A DNA stretch of 64,000 nucleotides from Strigamia acuminata (Eukaryota > Arthropoda > Chilopoda > Geophilomorpha > Linotaeniidae). The notes under the pieces are model-generated. The model was given only the letters and a program-made list of their open reading frames with translations, was not told the origin of the DNA and did no database searches. Below are positions 1 through 10,252 of this stretch, piece after piece. The translations under genes were made by a program, and so were the position numbers. The DNA lies in NCBI GenBank assembly GCA_949358305.1, contig OX442322.1, positions 6,324,001-6,388,000 on the forward strand. The letters run 5' to 3'. Numbering within the stretch: the stretch's first letter is position 1; each line of letters opens with the position of its first letter.

Positions 1-466
1 CACAATTAAATTCCTTATTAACATACAATTTCATTAAATTTTATCAAAATTCAATCAATAACATTATATTAATTCAATTCAAAGTCAAATATCACAGTAA
101 ATAACACTCAAATGCAAATTTATCCAATTTAAACATTCAAAACTTCTATTCTATTCTATTTTATTTTTTAAACTTTGCCAATTTTTCAATCTAATTGACC
201 TATTTATTCACTAGCAATGACTCACTCTCACTTTCCTATCAATTTCACAAATGAATCACTCATATTTAAATTAGGTTGGGATTTCTCAAAATTTTATATG
301 ATTTTCAAAGCTATTTTTAAGCTTAATTTGCCAATTTTATGTGATTTTAATTCTAATTTCACTCATTTTACTCTAGATTTTACAATTTTAATGATTTTTA
401 ACTCTAATTTCGGGGTTTTTTATTCTAATTTTTGGTCCCGGAGAAAGAACCGCGATCTCCACCATT
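1..466 (-). mobile_element. Gypsy-like element F', 5' leader (partial)
   Basis: This AT-rich stretch has no credible ORF. It lies downstream, on the minus strand, of the LTR at 467-1040. Next to the LTR, after a 2-nt spacer, a primer-binding site reads TGG on the minus strand (plus 447-464). Its last ten bases match the ATCTCCACCA end I expect of an animal tRNA-Ala; the inner part does not match well. It is read as the start of an element whose gag and pol lie left of the window. Confidence 0.6.
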
Positions 467-1040
467 TGTTACGTGGATTCCGGGCCTGATCAGGTTTCCA
501 CGCAACGTTATTTTATTTGGGGTTTCAGTGAGTGTGACAGGAAAGGATGAGATTGGTTTTATGTTCAAATTCAATTCAGTCTTTATTCGACCGGACAAAC
601 AAAGTTTGTTCGATCCCTTTTAAATTCAGTTACATTTATTCTCAAAACAGCTTGGAATGTTATTTGGATAAACTATCATTTTACATTCTTATTAAATTGT
701 ACAACTTTTATAAATTGGGTTATTAAACAACTGTGTGATAATCTAAATCGTGTTTAACTGTTGCAGGTTATAGTCGGCAGCCGCTCTCTTTATTGAGGCG
801 ACATTAGACTCTCTAGATTCTGAAAAGCAAAGTGATTAGAGACCTGTCTTAGTGCGGGCTCCTTATTTATAGCAAATCTGCCATAAACCCCATAATTGAA
901 TTGATCGGTCCATCACATGGCGATGACGGAATCCAACCGTCAGCGCCATCTGTGGCCGAAATTTAGCAACTTTAACTAATAATAACTCGAATTACGTGTT
1001 ACGAATCGCGCATTAATTGGCACGGTTCGTACACGTGACA
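467..1040 (-). repeat. 5' LTR of gypsy-like element F' (574 bp)
   Basis: The plus strand begins TGTTACGTGG and ends CGTGACA; on the element strand this is TG...CA. A diverged copy of about 590 bp sits at 32843-33432. Shared blocks include the ends, a GGACARACAAAGTYTGTTC-like motif, and a block around 940-970 with the GGCCGAAATTTAGCAAC motif. The primer site is on its left, so this is the 5' LTR of a minus-strand insertion. The partner LTR is outside the window, so no target duplication can be checked. Confidence 0.8.
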
Positions 1041-2183
1041 ATATGCAGATGAAAATTTCGTGCGAAACATCACTGCAGTATTTAAAAAACCTTACCAACA
1101 ACGAGGAAAAGCCTCAAAGTTCTGTTGGAATTGATAAAGTTTTATTCAAAACTTGAAGACTGTAATTATTTACATGTCTGACAGGTGTAGTGATTTATAA
1201 TCTCAACACCGGGGGACAAGATATTACGATATTTATTGAAATTTATATTAAAATATGAATTTGTTGCGATGAATTAAATATTCGATAGAATATGTTAATT
1301 TTTTGGTTGTATTTACATGTATTTTAACTAAAATACAGAGAATTACTTTGAAAAGTGATGTTCTCGCCTCTTCACGAGGATACGAGATTTACGAGGTGTG
1401 ATTAAACCTCGAACCCGATAATTAATAGGGAATAAAATTTCCAGGGTTCATTGCACAAAAAACACTTCGTTAAACACGTGGATACAAGTGACTTCGTCCT
1501 CTCGTCTCCTCTTCACTTTTTCGACTTGAGAATTTCGACGCTAATTCATTTAGCCAACTTCAAACACGAAACTTCCAACAGTAAGTAGTTTCGTTATTTT
1601 TCTTTGACCAAAGAATTGAAAATTGTTCGCAACAATTGATAAATTATCGGCGTCCCGATAAAAGTTAAAAAATTCACGTGTATTATAAGCGTGAATCGGC
1701 ATTAAATCACTCTGGAAGTTTAGCTATTCAGTCGAATAGTTGGGTTAAATATTAATAATGAATTATTAAGATTTAAGTATGTAGGCACTAATTATTTAAA
1801 TCAAGTCGCGGTCGAGGCTTGCATGAATTATTTAGCGATGAATTTTCGATGTAAGATATTTATTAGACTAAGTGTTAATTAATTAATACGAAAGTTATCC
1901 TTGATACTCGAAAGTTGGATTAAATAGTTTAAAGAAACTAAAAGAATTTTTCTTTTGAAAAATCAACAAGTTGCGATTTTCGATGAAAATCCCTGTCGGC
2001 GAATCCATTCTCGTGTCATAAACACAAGGGGAATGTGACTCATTATTGTCACGTGTTAAGGGTTATAAATAACTCGAGTTGTGTATTTTCGTTGCGAACA
2101 ATACGTTTTAAATTCTTTGGACTCAAGGAATGACTATTTAGAGTGGAATTATTTTTAATAAAATAATTTATTTGCGTCTGCAG
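1041..2183 (+). other. AT-rich 5' region with a candidate intron (1581-2183)
   Basis: There is no ORF. A consensus donor GTAAGT starts at 1581 and an acceptor TCTGCAG ends at 2183, exactly one base before the ATG of the downstream ORF. This suggests a 603-nt intron in the 5' UTR, with the upstream exon ending near 1580. A purine run (CACCGGGGGAC) lies near 1207. The splice model is inferred from the motifs only. Confidence 0.4.
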
Positions 2184-3251
2184 ATGGAAAGCGGTAAACA
2201 CCGTTCGAAACGGAGTCATCGACGACACCGTCATGAAAGCTCCAGCTCGTCCACCTCGTCTAGTGACGAGCAACGCCGTTCGGCCGAGCGCGCTTATTTG
2301 AGGGCCCAACCGATACCGACGGCACCCGCCTCGATGTACGCCCTGACGCCGCTGCAGTTAGCAACGCTAAATTGGCTGAGCGTCCATCCGGACGGACTTC
2401 CGCTCGACTTAAATGCGATGATGCAGGCCCCATCCACATCTGCACAGCCAACCGTTTATGAGTCGGCGCAATTGGCCCCGCTGGCCCAGGTGGCGTATCC
2501 GCCCGCAAACGTTATCAACGTCCCGTTGGCCCCGCATTCGCCAGAATTTCGGCCGCCAACTGCAAGCGTGGCGCCCACCATCGCCAACACGTCAAATGCG
2601 GCTGCACCGACTGTGGCGGGACAATCAACGTCTGTTGTGCATCTCCCTGCCGGTGCTGAATCTTCGGCATCAGAGTACGGATGGAATGAGCTGCCACCGG
2701 GCGCTTTGCGTTTTTCGGAGCCTGTTTCTCGCAACCGCGAGTACCGAGCCGCCAATAAGGCAAGAAAGAAGGACGAGAAGGCCCGCCTGCGCAAAGAACA
2801 GTGCGAGCGTAACATGGCCGCAGGAATTCCGCACGATAACATCGTAACGGACCAGGCCACGGAGACAATCTGCCCATTTTGCGTCGGCTGTGGGTGGTGC
2901 TGCGGTGCATCCGCAGGTTCTTCTCTAATGCGTTGTCCAAACTGCCGTGGAAGGAAAACGCGACCGCGTTCGGAGCCGTGGCGCAAGGAGGTTCAGCCCC
3001 ACGTAGTTAAAGGCATTAAGCCTAACGAGAAGCGATGTTGGGCTCACTGCCCAAAGTGCCGACTTTTCCTGAATAGTCGTGGCGAAGCGGTTTACATCGA
3101 CCCGCGCTTCCTCACCTGGGCCCGCGCTGAAGCCAACGCCGGTGTAAGAGTCGAACTCCTTCGACAGTCGCCGCCGTCGTCCGAGGACTCTGAAGTTTCT
3201 ACTGAAACTGTCCATGCCGCCGACAGCGTCAGAAGCGAGGTGCAAGAGTAA
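2184..3251 (+). CDS. Unrecognised 355-aa protein with SR/His-rich N-terminus and Cys-rich zinc-binding C-terminal half
   Basis: The ATG follows a splice-acceptor-like CAG directly. The N-terminus (about residues 1-40) is rich in Arg, His and Ser. A proline/alanine-rich middle follows, then a basic, probably helical stretch (about 175-210). A dense cysteine cluster comes next: CPFC and CPNC pairs about 25 residues apart, a CGWCC between them, and a later CWAHCPKC. This looks like one or two zinc ribbons. The ORF is GC-rich compared with its AT-rich flanks. I recognise no family. The gag-like composition and retroelement setting suggest an accessory or Gag-type retroelement protein, but a host gene is not excluded. 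It ends with TAA, and the next ORF starts 18 nt later in the same frame. Confidence 0.55.
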   Translation: MESGKHRSKRSHRRHRHESSSSSTSSSDEQRRSAERAYLRAQPIPTAPASMYALTPLQLATLNWLSVHPDGLPLDLNAMMQAPSTSAQPTVYESAQLAPLAQVAYPPANVINVPLAPHSPEFRPPTASVAPTIANTSNAAAPTVAGQSTSVVHLPAGAESSASEYGWNELPPGALRFSEPVSRNREYRAANKARKKDEKARLRKEQCERNMAAGIPHDNIVTDQATETICPFCVGCGWCCGASAGSSLMRCPNCRGRKTRPRSEPWRKEVQPHVVKGIKPNEKRCWAHCPKCRLFLNSRGEAVYIDPRFLTWARAEANAGVRVELLRQSPPSSEDSEVSTETVHAADSVRSEVQE

Positions 3252-3269
3252 TTCGTTCGACCAAGAGCG

Positions 3270-3701
3270 ATGTCGCGAGGGCGAGGCTGTCTTACGCTCG
3301 ACCGAGCGAAGGAAATTGCCAAGGTTCAACGAACCAATATCTTGGCACGAGGGCGAGCTCGTAAGCTTCAACAAGCTGTAGAAGCGTCGTCTAAACCCGT
3401 GGAGGATCCTCCAGCGGCCGTAACCGACGTGTCCAGCGCCCCTCCAGCGTCTAAGTCTGAGACTTCGGACGACGCTCAGTTCGAGGATGCAGAAGAGCTG
3501 CTGTCCGTCGTTGATTTCGTGGCCGAGCTCCTCGACGACATGCCGTTTCCGCCGCCGAGTCCAGAAGAGATGGAAGCTTCCGTAGAAGCCGTGTTTTCTG
3601 CCGCTTCGACTGAAGCGACGGAAGAGTCCGATTTCCTGACTTCTGCCGAAGTCGAGAAAAAGGAAGAGAAAGATTCGACTGACGTCGAAAAGAAGGAATA
3701 G
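3270..3701 (+). CDS. Unrecognised 143-aa acidic protein, in frame with the upstream ORF
   Basis: The N-terminus is basic (Arg/Lys, residues 1-35). The middle is a short acidic-hydrophobic segment (about 75-95) with alternating Leu/Val/Phe and Asp/Glu followed by prolines, resembling acidic activation domains. The tail is Glu/Lys-rich. It lies in the same frame as the 355-aa ORF, separated only by a TAA and six codons. Either readthrough or a single nonsense change would make it the C-terminal part of one roughly 500-aa protein. No family recognised. Confidence 0.45.
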   Translation: MSRGRGCLTLDRAKEIAKVQRTNILARGRARKLQQAVEASSKPVEDPPAAVTDVSSAPPASKSETSDDAQFEDAEELLSVVDFVAELLDDMPFPPPSPEEMEASVEAVFSAASTEATEESDFLTSAEVEKKEEKDSTDVEKKE

Positions 3702-4453
3702 AGAAGGGACAAAAAATTAACATTCGTTATTTTTTCCGAGTGGAGATTTTTACGACTAAAAATGCTCCAAGTGTTTGTTGTGTTTTTTCGCCATTACGAA
3801 ATATTCCCGCGAGTATTGTGTTTGTTTATCTCAAGATTTTGAAATAATCATTAAATACTCAAACGAGTATAGTTTAATTTTAAAATTGGATTCAATTTAA
3901 TTCTTTTTGTGTTTTCCGAATTCAATTTGGGTGTTTATTTCAGCTAATCATATTAATATATGTTTGTTTGATTTATTTGCGAATTTCATAATTATTTGTG
4001 GAAATTGTGTTTGTTTTACTTTGTTCAAAGTGTTGAAGAATTTCAAGTTGAAATTCAATAATTTTTATGACAATCGTAATAAAAATTAGTAGTTTAGATT
4101 TTCAATAAATAAAATTTTGCATAAGTTTATTTTTTATTGATTATCTTGTTGATTAATAAGCTAGGAAAGAAGTTTATTTGATGGAGAAAATAAAATTTCT
4201 ATCGAAATTAGTTTTCTCGAACATGTATCCATGTTCGGACGAGTTCATTTCCGTCGCTTAGCAACCGGGAGTTGCGCAGTACAGGGAAACCGATTAGTCT
4301 AATCGGGTGACGAAGTTTCTGAAAGAAATAACGTGATTAAGTTTAATAAAATACTTACCCAGTGGATTAATTTGATAGAATTGGGTGAACATTTCTTATA
4401 CATTAAGAATGACAATTGAAGAGTTAGTAAACTCTACGCTTGTCACCGGGGGA
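3702..4453 (+). other. AT-rich 3' non-coding region
   Basis: About 750 bp of AT-rich sequence with no supportable gene. It ends in a purine tract (CACCGGGGGAT, about 4444-4454) that could be the polypurine tract of an LTR element. Confidence 0.4.
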
Positions 4454-4980
4454 TGTGTGATGATTACAAATCCGTATTTATCAATGTTCACAATAGATGG
4501 CGCTGTTTACCAAACGCGCGTAATTCAAACTCGATAAAACTAAAAAAAAGTGTGATAAATAATTATTTAGACACGGTGAATAAAATATAACTATTTTATT
4601 CGACATAAATTAAGTATTATTTACTTGACAAGTTGATTCTATCGAATCAATATTCACATTACTTACCTGTCGAAGGGAACCAACTGGACCCTTCCGGACC
4701 CCAACTGGGCCCATCTGGACATAGTCATATATTAGGTCCGGACTAGTGACCCACGAATCCGCCGATTCGTACGCTGATTGGCTGTCGCCAATCTAGTAGT
4801 TCTACAGAACTATATAAGCTCCAGTTTCTCACTCTCTCATCCCCCTGGCTTGATAACTGAACTTGTATATTGTCTGTAGTTGAATTGTTATCGTTTGATT
4901 TCATTATTCTCTATCGACACATCAGGCCACCTCAGTTCTCCACAATTAGTATTCATTACTATTTTGTTATTACTGTTGTA
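4454..4980 (+). promoter_or_regulatory. Candidate LTR or promoter with TATA box at 4811
   Basis: The region starts with TG immediately after the purine tract. It carries a TATA box (TATATAAG, 4811-4818), and a pyrimidine-rich stretch ending TTGTAG near 4980 resembles a splice acceptor. The same TATA type (CATATAAG) sits in the copia LTRs of this window. No second copy is present here, so an LTR call is only inferred; a host promoter is the alternative. Confidence 0.35.
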
Positions 4981-5263
4981 GGGCATTTTCGGGAAGACCA
5001 ACCCGGTAATAGACATGCGTTCGCATGAAATGGTCCCGTAACGTTAGCCAGCTGTTCTACGGGACAGTAGGACTTCGTACGGTGGCTTAATATAACGGTC
5101 GTATACAGTACGACCTTGCTAAATGAAAGTAGGTCCCTCAGCTAACTGGCCACAGTCCGCTGCAGGATGGTTGTTGTAAACAGCCCACGCAGGTTCCCGT
5201 CTTTCTACGATTGGTCCTTCCGCTCGTTAAAAGTCGGTAAAGGCCTAATGCACAGGTAACACG

Positions 5264-5740
5264 CCGGGTTGGTAGCCCGTGAGTAATATCTTCAGATGTT
5301 GCGATAAATAACTACCTGGATAATGGTAATCCAACGGCAGTGGCCGATTAATATTTTACCCGGTGCTCGATCATTGGATCCCGCCATCGTAAGGCATGCT
5401 GGCGGATGGAGGAGTCAAATCCTCCCGCGATGGTTCTCTTGACCGTCGTGACGGTCCCCTCCCCATCGTACCCTCCGGGTTAGTAACCCGCGAATGATAT
5501 ATAAAATATATCGTGTTAAACAAATTACTCGGGCATTGGTAATCCTGTATTGGCAATATCTTTTAAACCCGGTAAGTCCATAGAAATGTTTACCTGGTGG
5601 TTGGTACCACCGATAGCGAGTTAAAGCACACAATTAAATACTCGGCGCCTGATCACGAGATCTTGTCGTCGTAAGGCATGCTGGCGGATGGAGTCTCAAC
5701 AACTCCCGCGACGTTCTCTCAATTGTCGTGACGGTCCCCG
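5264..5740 (+). repeat. Two tandem, hairpin-rich repeat units (5264-5459 and 5475-5740)
   Basis: Both units share, in order, a CGGGTT..CCCG hairpin, TGGTAATCC, an ACCCGGT block, CGTAAGGCATGCTGGCGGATGGAG, a short hairpin, CTCCCGCGA, TTCTCT and GTCGTGACGGTCCC. Unit 2 has about 75 bp extra. Part of a further unit may occur near 4998 (AACCCGGTAATAG). The stems differ in sequence between units but stay paired (GGAGGA/TCCTCC against GGAGT/ACTCC). Function unknown. Confidence 0.6.
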
Positions 5741-6213
5741 CCCAATTAATATTTATACAACAATTCATTTGTTGTATTCCACTAATTACTTTACTTTTAT
5801 TCATTTGGAACATGGAATATTCTGCTGAATATTCCTACTTATGCGAAGGACTCTTCGCACTATTAGATACTCGAGCTGCGGACCAAATACGTCTCCGTAG
5901 CGATATTTGTGACGATGCCGCAAGTCAGCCGTATCCCTCTGGCTTCGCCCGGATCCTCAACCAGTTGATGCCGCCCGTTTACACGCGTCAAGAACCCATC
6001 TTTTGTTGTTAGTATTTAGTAATAAATATGTCATGTCACACTAAAAACTGTAAGTTATTTCTACTTGTCCACATATTCATGTTTATAAAGACTTCCGTAG
6101 CTTATCCCGGTTAGGTTGTTGCTAAACTTAGCAACGTCTTGTATAAACCGAATTATCTATCTCAAAAGGACTAATAAATTAGCCCAAAAGTAGAATCGTC
6201 ACAGGATGTTTAA

Positions 6214-6778
6214 TGTTTATCGCAACAAGAACATAGGACCGTGATATTATCGATGTGACATAGAATTACATTCTGATCTTTTATTTTATATTATCTCGAT
6301 AGATTTATTCCGATGTTTATTTATATTCGATTGTTTATATCTTTTCCAAGTGTTTACATTCTATTATCGTGTTTTAGCATGAAGCATCATGCTGCCTCTA
6401 ACGCTTTGATAAGCTTTACGGAATTTTCAATTCCGTAACGCCAATTTACGTCACTAGGTGTCGTTTCTGTATTTTTCACACATCCAAGATGGCCACGACC
6501 ATGACACTGTGCCCACATCTTGTTTTCTACAACAAATGGATTGCAAATTGCTAAGTATTATTAAATATTTCTTTTTATTGTTTTATACAATGTATTTGGT
6601 TAATTCTCACGGCATATAAGTGCTTTGGCACGGCCGTTCGTTATTTAATATCATTTATCGTCACGTCGCAAGCGCGTACGTGAAGTGCGCCGCCATTAGC
6701 GACCCAAACATCGTTTTTCAGTCATTTTCGCTCGATATTTCGAGCTGGTTTAGTTTTTCCTCTGCTACCAAACCAACA
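6214..6778 (+). repeat. 5' LTR of copia E (about 565 bp)
   Basis: It aligns through most of its length with the reverse complement of the C LTR. Shared blocks include TCGATGTGAYATAGAAT, the GAATTTTCAATTCC stretch, CATCCAAGATGG and CACGGCATATAAG (TATA near 6613). It ends AACCAACA at 6778. The start at TGTTTATCG (6214) is estimated from that alignment. Confidence 0.8.
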
Positions 6779-6780
6779 AT

Positions 6781-6798
6781 TGGTAGCAGAGGATGGTT
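6781..6798 (+). other. Primer-binding site of E (initiator tRNA-Met 3' end)
   Basis: TGGTAGCAGAGGATGGTT begins 2 nt after the LTR. It is complementary to the 3' end of animal initiator tRNA-Met (..AACCATCCTCTGCTACCA) over all 18 bases. Confidence 0.93.
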
Positions 6799-6950
6799 GT
6801 CATCCTCTGCACGCTTTATTTCCACTAACCGCTGCCGAAATCTCGCGTTTTTCGCGATTTTTGCGGCAATTTTTGTATTTCTAGGTTTTCGCGACGATTC
6901 TCGCCATTTTCGGGATATTTCACGCCGCGAAATCAGCCCTGGGTTTACAC

Positions 6951-7430
6951 TGTAGCAGAGGAGGAGGCGCAAAGTGGTCAAACTGACCATGTGGAAGCGG
7001 TAAACGCCGTGAAAATATCACGCGCGCGGCCGAAATGGCGAGCGCAAACTATCGCCGATAATGACGAGACAAAAACGAGGCGCTGCACGTTTAAACGTGC
7101 TTATATCCGGCCAAATACAACAAAAGAATGTAAAAATAAACAATATTTAATTATAAATAAAAGCACTTACAAATTGGAGTCCATTTGGACGAGAATGATA
7201 AGCAAAAACCTGCAGACACGTAGGCGGACATCTTGGATGTGTGAAAAACATAGTATGACACCATCTGGTGTTAGAAATGATAAATTGATACAAAAATGAT
7301 ACAGGCAGCATTATGCCTCATGTTAAACAATAGGTAAAGTCTAAATAAATACTATAAAGACTGCATGATGCAGAAACACTATAAATACACGAAATGAATA
7401 CGGAGGACTATTTGGTATCGGAAAACAACA
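6951..7430 (-). repeat. 3' LTR of copia A (480 bp)
   Basis: On the plus strand it runs from TGTAGCAGAGG to GGAAAACAACA. It is nearly identical to 31395-31876 (a few substitutions and a 2-bp indel). A TATA-like GGATATAAG lies on the minus strand near 7100-7108. TACAC target duplication abuts it. Confidence 0.96.
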
Positions 7431-7443
7431 ATTTCCTCCTTCT
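7431..7443 (-). other. Polypurine tract of A
   Basis: The minus strand reads AGAAGGAGGAAAT directly upstream of the 3' LTR, the expected plus-strand DNA primer site. Confidence 0.85.
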
Positions 7444-7639
7444 ATGGCAAATAGTCATATAATCGAGAAAAGAAATTAGGGAAAAAATAAATGTAACTTT
7501 ACAATTTATTAGATAATAAAGGAAAACAATAAGGCGAATCATCGAGCCGGGTACTGTTATTTCAAATCTCTATTAAAGCCCGAAAATTCCCACTGGAACT
7601 CGATGATCCTCACATTCGAGTAAAACTAAAATAAGAATG

Positions 7640-8185
7640 TCACGATAGGTTGAAATTGAAGATCCGGGAAATTAGCAGACGCAATTGTGGTGAGCTTAAC
7701 CATTTGGTGAAGATATCTGCTACGTTCATTGATCCAGGCACTTTTCGAAGTTCGAATACACCTGCTGTGTACCATTCTCGGATCCAATGAAATTTCACTC
7801 GGATATGCTTCGTTTTACTGTTCTCCACGTCATTAAAAGTGAACTGTATGGAAGACAGTGCATCGGAGAACACAATGGGTCGTGATGAACGATTCAGCAT
7901 CGGGACGGAGCTGTAGACATAATCCAGCCAGTAAAGTTCCCTGACGCACTCAACGAGGGACACAAATTCCGCCTCCATCGTTGAGCACGCCACGCTGGTC
8001 TGTTTTCGGCAACTCCATCCGATGGGGACATTCCCAATGTAGACTATATAGCCGCCAAAACTTAAGGACGTGCTAACCTCGGTGGCCCAGGACGCATCAG
8101 TGTATCCCCAGAGTAATCCATTGGAACAATTTGACAGTTTAATTGCGTAATCAACAGTGTTTCCCACGTAGCGAACAACCTGCAT
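7640..8185 (-). pseudogene. Copia A RNase H domain (frame 3 of broken pol)
   Basis: The ORF encodes the C-terminal RNase H of copia Pol. It has YTDASWA with the first Asp, STMEAEF with the Glu, a SDALSSIQF block, KTKHIRVKFHWIREW, and the terminal ADIFTKWL signature. It is offset by a frameshift near 8165-8185 from the upstream RT frame, so it is not translated with RT without a shift. It ends about 200 bp before the LTR, as in C. Confidence 0.9.
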
Positions 8186-8543
8186 GAGTGCTCTGATGTG
8201 AGTGGTTGTAGCAATTGTTAAACTGGGATAACATTATCACTGAGAATAATATGTCGGGTCGTGTTCTTGAAGCGAGGAAGAGAAGAGATCCTATTAATGA
8301 ACGATAGGGGAATTCTGGCAAATCTTCCTTCGACCCTTTGACGAGCGTTGTCCCTGGTGTCACCGGAACCTTGATGAGTTTATCAACAGCAATTTCAAAT
8401 TTCTTGAGAATCTTCTGTATATATGTACGTTGGATGATAAAGATTCTTTTGGAAGTGCGTATGAACTCTACACCTAAGAGCTTCGAAATTGGGCCCAAAT
8501 TCACTATGTCAAATTTGGTGCTGATGAGCGCAATTAGTTGCAT
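8151..8543 (-). pseudogene. Copia A RT C-terminal part (frame 2 of broken pol)
   Basis: It contains the KFDIVNLGPISKLLGVEF and YRSLIGSLLFLASRTRPDIL blocks typical of the copia RT connection region. A frameshift near 8525 separates it from the catalytic RT segment, and another near 8165 from RNase H. The intact homologous frame in C shows these are small indels. Confidence 0.9.
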
Positions 8544-9579
8544 AAAATAAAACTATGTCATCGACATATATGAGCATCACGGCGGAGAAACCGTAGATAT
8601 ATACGCAGTTGCATCCTGGTAATTTGCGAAATCCTAATTCGCGCAATGTTTGATCAAGTTTTTCAAACCATTGGCGCCCGGACTGGTGGAGACCATAGAG
8701 CGACTTTATTAGGAGCCATACGTGATTTGGATTAGAACAGGTTGCGCCAGCTGGAATGCGCATGTACACTTTATGCGCAAGGTCACCATATAGGTACGCG
8801 CACTTTACATCTAAGTGCGCATCCTTCCATCCTTTGAGGACAACTAGCAAGCAGAAGAATAGGCGTATTAGAACAAAGTTGACAACAGGGCTAAAAACTT
8901 CGTCGTAGTCTACTCCTAACGTTTGACCGAAGCCCTGTGCCACTAATCTGGCGCGATATCTTGCTGGATTCCCTAGAGCATCTTCTTTGAGTTTGAAGAG
9001 CCACTTGCATCCCAATATCTTCGTGTTTTCCGGTTTTGGGACTTCTTCGTAAACACCTCTCTTTGCGAAAGTGTCTAGTTCCTCATTAATGGCCTCCTGC
9101 CATTTGGTCGCATCCGGAAATCTCACAGCCTCTGCGTAACTAGTGGGATCACGACGACACAGATGCACTCTGGGAAGTGGTGGCGGAATGTCTTCTAATT
9201 CATATTCCATGTTGCCAAAATAAAATAATTCGGGATCATAAGGAATGTTGTTCATGTGACAGAACTCTTCAACATCACCTCTAGAACGTAATCGGAGTCC
9301 TGCTTCTGGGAAATAATAGACATCTGTTTTCAATTTGCCAGGTTCCTGCACTTTGCGCAAATGTTCCTCTCTTTTCCAGCGCCTACACTCGGAATCGCCT
9401 CCAACATAACGCCACTTATACGCAGTTGCAGCTCCTGTTGGAGGTGGGCCATGCTGTGCTGCTGGATGGGCCTGTGCTGCATTATCACGAGAACCTCGAC
9501 AAGCGTTCACGAAACTTGGTGGTGAACCTGGTGGCGTACCCGTCGGTGTATGAGTTGGCGTAGTACCTGGTGTGATAAG
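8509..9579 (-). pseudogene. Copia A linker and catalytic RT segment (frame 1 of broken pol)
   Basis: It begins where element B interrupts pol (Pro/Thr-rich linker). It continues through KWRYVGGDSECRRWKREEHL, the GCKWLFKLK, ARLVAQGF and DVKCAYLYGDL blocks, and ends after the intact catalytic YVDD box. The N-terminal continuation of this frame is at 14912-15632, across element B. Confidence 0.9.
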
Positions 9580-10060
9580 TGACGATGATAGGTGAAGTGT
9601 CAACGCCAGGAAAGGGACTGGAGACGAAACAAAAGTCATTTTGTGCCTGAAACCGCACAAACGCGTCGGCCATCTTTATTCAGGCAAGAACAGGTGAGCA
9701 AGTGAATATGTACAGGTGTCGAGGCTATTTGCCCTCGATCTAAAAGTAGAACAAATCATCCTGATGGAAAGGTTGATTTGTTCTTTACAAAGTAAAGTAA
9801 AGATAACTCAAAGCCAGCATTAACACTGGATAATGCACTGGGGGAAATAATAGATAAACTAAATCATAGCAGACGACAACTCGAAATCCATTGTGAAACA
9901 TGAGCCAACTGTTGTATTTAACACGCATTGCGACAGTCAGATGCAGTTGGCTCTCGATTCCAGTACAGTAAACAATGCGACCCGAATTTCGCCTTTATCG
10001 CACTTAACCGGAAAAGGTGCGACGTTAACTTCGTGAAATGAAAACTGCTTTGACCCAACA
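9580..10060 (-). repeat. 3' LTR of copia B (481 bp)
   Basis: The plus strand runs from TGACGATGATAGG to TGACCCAACA. It differs from 14205-14686 by about four changes. A polypurine tract (minus GAGGGGGTTC, plus 10061-10070) abuts it. The left flank is ATAAG. Confidence 0.95.
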
Positions 10061-10252
10061 GAACCCCCTCTAAACAGTTGTCCATTTCAATCAAATATAT
10101 GATTGCATAATGCGTCAAGACGTGGGCGGGAAACCCACTTGGTCAAGATATCCGCGATGTTCAGTTCGGACTTTATTCCGATCGAAGATGAAAATTCCCT
10201 TTACCATTTCATTGCCCCAATCCTCACTGCTGAGACCGGTCATGGTCTCTCC
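10061..10252 (-). pseudogene. Copia B polypurine tract and remnant of RNase H C-terminus
   Basis: In one minus frame this segment encodes the usual RNase H tail (NIADILTKW, then SRPRLDALCN) interrupted by a stop just upstream. This shows that the 3' end of pol was kept while RT was lost. The same 192 bp is duplicated at 14687-14878 inside the right LTR. Confidence 0.8.

Noticed and set aside
217-623. Short plus-strand ORFs near the left end
   Set aside because: Low-complexity Phe/Asn-rich translations of AT-rich DNA that overlap the F' primer site and LTR; no homology signal.
5361-5740. Hammerhead or HDV-like ribozyme in the tandem repeat
   Set aside because: No CUGAUGA or CGAAA core and no convincing double-pseudoknot layout could be found by eye.
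5264-5740. CRISPR array
   Set aside because: Only two long, diverged units in a eukaryotic retroelement cluster; no short regular spacers.
5812-6012. 66-aa plus-strand ORF (starts MEYSAEYSYLCEGL)
   Set aside because: Short, no recognised motif, next to a structured repeat; it may be chance. Kept only as a note.
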